Positions 32,608 through 35,098 of a DNA stretch of 35,098 bases are shown in pieces. The stretch is from NCBI RefSeq assembly GCF_004353985.1, contig NZ_SMOA01000046.1, forward strand, positions 1 to 35,098, written 5' to 3'. Positions within the stretch are counted from its first letter, which is position 1. Each line of letters begins with the position of its first letter. This DNA is from Paracraurococcus ruber (GTDB lineage: Bacteria; Pseudomonadota; Alphaproteobacteria; Acetobacterales; Acetobacteraceae). Both the position numbers and the translations under genes were made by a program. Under the pieces are notes generated by a model that saw nothing but the letters and a program-made list of their open reading frames with translations, was not told where the DNA came from and did no database searches.

Positions 32608-33069
32608 TCAGGCCCGCCGACCCAGCGCCAGCCGCTTGGCCGGCCGCCCGGTGGCGAGGCCGGCGAAGCGCGCCAGAACATCGTCCGGCCAGGTGGTCAC
32701 CCGGCGGATGCCGAGGTCGACACAGAGGTAGAGCACCTCGTTCTCCGCGGCGAGCCAGCCTTCCTCCGCATGGTGCATCCGGTGCACCGCCAGCAGCCGC
32801 TTGGCGTCATAGGCCAGCACCTCGTTGGTGCAGGACAGCGGCATGCCCTCGGTCACCTCCCGGACATAGCTCACCCAGGTCTCGGCGGCGAAGGTGCCGA
32901 GGTTGCGGGCGCGGAACGGCGCGCCGAGGCCGAGGCGGGGCCAGAGCTGGTCCGTGGCGATGTCGAACACCACGAGGTAGAAGCCCATGTTCATGTGGCC
33001 GTTGTTGTCCACCCAATCGGGGCGGACGCGGGCCAGGGGCGGCGGCAGCGGCGGCTCGGTCTCGGTCAT
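32608..33069 (-). CDS. 4HBT-type (hotdog) acyl-CoA thioesterase family protein
   Basis: A 153-residue hotdog-fold protein. The start of the fold, VRPDWVDNNGHMNMGFYLVV, carries the D-x-x-G-H-M-N catalytic motif of the 4-hydroxybenzoyl-CoA thioesterase-like family. It is followed by ETWVSYVREVTEGMPLS, RLLAVHRMHHAEEGWLAA and ENEVLYLCVDLGIRRV strands. This subgroup resembles thioesterases encoded with carnitine/betaine catabolic genes, which are not seen here. The ATG at 33069 has GGAGAGAGA upstream; a longer frame to 33159 is proline-rich and unlikely. Confidence 0.9.
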   Translation of the reverse strand: MTETEPPLPPPLARVRPDWVDNNGHMNMGFYLVVFDIATDQLWPRLGLGAPFRARNLGTFAAETWVSYVREVTEGMPLSCTNEVLAYDAKRLLAVHRMHHAEEGWLAAENEVLYLCVDLGIRRVTTWPDDVLARFAGLATGRPAKRLALGRRA

Positions 33070-33305
33070 TCTCTCTCCGGTCGGGCCGGCGGTCCCGGGC
33101 GAAGGCCGCCGGTAGCGGGGCAGTGGCGCGCATGGGATGGGCGGCGGCGCGCCGGGCACCCGGTCATGATCGGGGGCCGCCCGATCCGCGACGCGGCCCC
33201 GGCAGGCTTCGCGCGTCCTGGCCGGCCCGGACCATGCTGCGCCGATCCGTCCCTGGCCCCCCGGGCTATGCCCATCCCGCGGGGCCTGGCCGGCACGCCG
33301 CGGCG

Positions 33306-34013
33306 TCAGTGGATCTCGTCGGCCCGCGACAGCGCATCCTTCAGCCGGTGGATGTCGAAATCGTCGCGCCGCGCCATCTCCAGGATCACCGCCTCCCGTC
33401 GCGCGGTCAGGTCGATGGCGGCGGGCAGCTGCCGCACGGCATCGGCCGGGATCACCACCGCGCCATGGCGGTCGGCATGCACCACGTCGTCATGCATCAC
33501 CGGCATGCCGTGCACGATCACGTCGCGGCCGAAATCCACCATGTGCACATGCGCATGGCTGGGGTTGACCATGCCGCCGATGATCTGGAAGCCGGTCGCC
33601 AGCATGTCGAGGTCGCGGAAGGACCCGCTGGTGACGCAGCCCTGGCAGCCAAGCCCCTTGTGGACGGTGCTGTTCACCTCGCCCCAGAAGGCGCCGAAGC
33701 CGGGCTGCTCGTCCAGGTCCTCGATCACCACGATGGTCGGCAGGTCGGCATCGGCGACGTATTCGTACCAGCCGATGCGGGCTTCCCGGTCCTGCTCCTT
33801 GCTGCGGCCGGACGGCGCGGCGGCGCGGATCTGGCCGGTGCGGGCCAGGCCGCAGATCGGCGGCAGGGTGGGGTCGGCGCAGACGAAGGGCTGCAGGGTG
33901 AAGCCGCGGCCGCGGCGGGCCGGCGCCACCAGTTCCAGCGCGTTGCAGATGGTCGGCGTGTCCCAGCGCCGCAGCAGGTCCAGGTCCGCGCGGGTGAAGG
34001 GCCGTTCAGCCAT
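33306..34013 (-). CDS. RraA-like / HMG-CHA aldolase family protein
   Basis: A 235-residue protein of the RraA/dimethylmenaquinone methyltransferase-like fold. It starts with LDLLRRWDTPTICNALE and has TIVVIEDLDEQPGFGAFWGEVNS, GCQGCVTSGSFRDLDML, VDFGRDVIVHGMPVMHDDVV and HADRHGAVVIPADAVRQL. In this superfamily the second-to-last blocks hold the Gly-x-x-hydrophobic-R-D site used by aldolases/decarboxylases for 4-hydroxy-2-oxo acids (here GSFRDLD). The RNase E-inhibitor activity of E. coli RraA cannot be assumed. GGGAGGA precedes the ATG at 34013. The same frame stays open upstream to 34922, but that part is the antisense of another coding trace. Confidence 0.9.
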   Translation of the reverse strand: MAERPFTRADLDLLRRWDTPTICNALELVAPARRGRGFTLQPFVCADPTLPPICGLARTGQIRAAAPSGRSKEQDREARIGWYEYVADADLPTIVVIEDLDEQPGFGAFWGEVNSTVHKGLGCQGCVTSGSFRDLDMLATGFQIIGGMVNPSHAHVHMVDFGRDVIVHGMPVMHDDVVHADRHGAVVIPADAVRQLPAAIDLTARREAVILEMARRDDFDIHRLKDALSRADEIH

Positions 34014-34243
34014 GGGGTAGTCCTCCCGGAAGGGCGCCAGGATCGGGGACGCGGCGGCGCCGGTCAAACCCGAAGCGCGGCATGAAGCTTTCGTGGCAGG
34101 CAGCGCCGCCCCCTGGCCGGACCGCGTCGCGCTTGGGCAGCGCGGGGCGGTGTGACCCGCGCCGCCGCCCGCCCTCGCCTGGCCCTCGGGATGCCGGCCA
34201 CCCTGCCGCCGGCCCTCCTGCCCCGGGTTGGCGGCCGCGCGGC

Positions 34244-34808
34244 GTGGCCGGGCCGATCGAGGCACGCAACCTCGACGCGCTGATCGCGGGCGCGGAGAAG
34301 TGGCTGGCCTGGCGTCCGGTCCCGCTATGGCGGGCCCATCAGCGCCCCCGGCAAGCGCGACGGCACGGCGATGCAGGCCATCGACAGCGTGCTTGGCCGC
34401 CGGCTCCGGCACCATGCGGCGGACATCGGCGTCCCCTCGCCCACCCGCGGCTTCGGCTCCGCCGACAATCGCGGCCTCGGCGCGCCGAGCAACGGCGAGA
34501 GCTTCCATGGCGGCACGAAGCCATGGGAGCGGACCATCACCCGGCTGTCCCTGCGGCAGACCTTCGGTCTCTCCTGCGATGCCTTCGGCACCGACGACGA
34601 TCCGAGGCGCTTCGCCGGCCCGCTGGCGGTCGCGCGGATGACCAGCACGGCAGGCAAGCTGGCGGCCCGGGATGTGTTCGACACCACCAGCAATCCCGGC
34701 GACAACGCGGGTCGCGTTCCGCTGGCGATCGGCACGCCGCGGCTGCGGGCGGCCTTCCGAATCGTGGCGAATCGCGTGACGTGGCCTTGCCCGATGACGA
34801 TTGCATGA
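34244..34808 (+). pseudogene. Unrecognised coding sequence, apparently frameshifted near 34310-34325
   Basis: Two adjacent segments in different frames both show near-exclusive G/C third positions. The first reads VAGPIEARNLDALIAGAEKW (from GTG 34244) and continues LAWRPV. The second reads RYGGPISAPGKRDGTAMQAI and continues through PTRGFGSADNRGLGAPSNGE, RQTFGLSCDAFGTDDDPRRF and ARDVFDTTSNPGDNAGRVPL to TGA at 34808. A single-base indel around 34310-34325 would join them. I do not recognise the family. An intact shorter gene starting at ATG 34371 (145 residues) is the alternative. It may also be a 5'-truncated remnant, because no good ribosome site precedes 34244. Confidence 0.45.
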
Positions 34809-35098
34809 CGCCGGCCGCAGCGGTTGCGGCGGCCGGGTGGCTGGCCTAGAGCGAGCGCCGCCTTCATGGGTCCGGGCCGGCGCGCCTCGGGATCCTCGAG
34901 GATGTCGAACCTGCGGAAGCATTCCCGTTGACGATCCACGGCCCCAACCAGCGGCACGGGCGATGACCGGTATTCCGTCGCTGGCGTCCCGGCCATGGGC
35001 CGTCGCCCGCGGGCTCGCCCGCTGCCCTCGCCCGCCACGCCGCCGCAGGGCCGCGGCGCGCGGCGGGGTCCCGGCGCCGCTTCGCCTCCCCCGCGCCG
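34809..35098. other. Window end, no supportable gene
   Basis: 290 nt to the window edge with no start, ribosome site or codon bias that I can support on either strand. A ctagagcg motif at about 34846 recalls the start of the 102-nt repeats but is not followed by the rest of that sequence. Confidence 0.4.

Noticed and set aside
33306-34922. Long 538-codon version of the RraA-like gene
   Set aside because: Homologous sequence begins at ATG 34013 with a GGGAGGA site. The upstream part is antisense to the coding trace at 34244-34808.

Overview
The window is about 35 kb of very GC-rich bacterial chromosome with dense genes, strong G/C bias at third codon positions, many Bug/ABC-type binding proteins and a divergent recG / sdhE-mfd arrangement. 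This fits a high-GC alphaproteobacterium, most likely a Rhodospirillales/Acetobacteraceae (Roseomonas-like) organism. That placement is inferred from composition and gene content; no rRNA or other marker gene is present.

Layout. (1) 80-3709: a DsbA/FrnE-like oxidoreductase, then on the minus strand an acyltransferase-3 membrane protein coupled by an ATGA overlap to a glycosyltransferase-61 gene. The glycosyltransferase gene sits in a conspicuously AT-richer block (about 742-2590) and looks horizontally acquired. (2) 3910-10011: DNA-repair core. mfd and sdhE share a good sigma70-like promoter on the minus strand, and recG diverges from them. Part of the recG wedge domain is AT-richer and aberrant. 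(3) 10314-15544: a tightly packed five-gene run: ABC ATPase, ABC-2 permease, GldG-like protein, DUF4340 protein and NUDIX hydrolase. A cluster of perfect hairpins interrupts it before the DUF4340 gene. (4) 15926-19510: TSUP permease, Bug/TctC-type binding protein, class II aldolase, SIMPL-domain protein. (5) 19566-24188, minus strand: a ribose-type ABC importer (permease, double-domain ATPase, binding protein) preceded by a PQQ-like beta-propeller protein. (6) 24434-26602: a complete HAMP-PAS-GGDEF-EAL protein, followed by a 508-nt gene-free stretch with a dispersed repeat. (7) 27111-31970: a small orphan protein, a family-5 (peptide-type) solute-binding protein, a phosphotransacylase, a small lipoprotein and a PfkB-type sugar kinase. 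The last two genes lie between two ungapped 102-nt direct repeats. (8) 32108-34013, minus strand: a zinc-ribbon-like small protein, a 4HBT thioesterase and an RraA-like protein. The window ends with a coding remnant that appears frameshifted.

Most of the window is housekeeping or transport. The parts most worth a second look are the GldAFG/DUF4340 cluster with its hairpin array, the degenerate methyltransferase-GT61 fusion in its AT-rich block, the altered RecG wedge, and the paired 102-nt repeats around the lipoprotein-pfkB cassette. I found no CRISPR array, tRNA, rRNA, transposase or recognised defence system.
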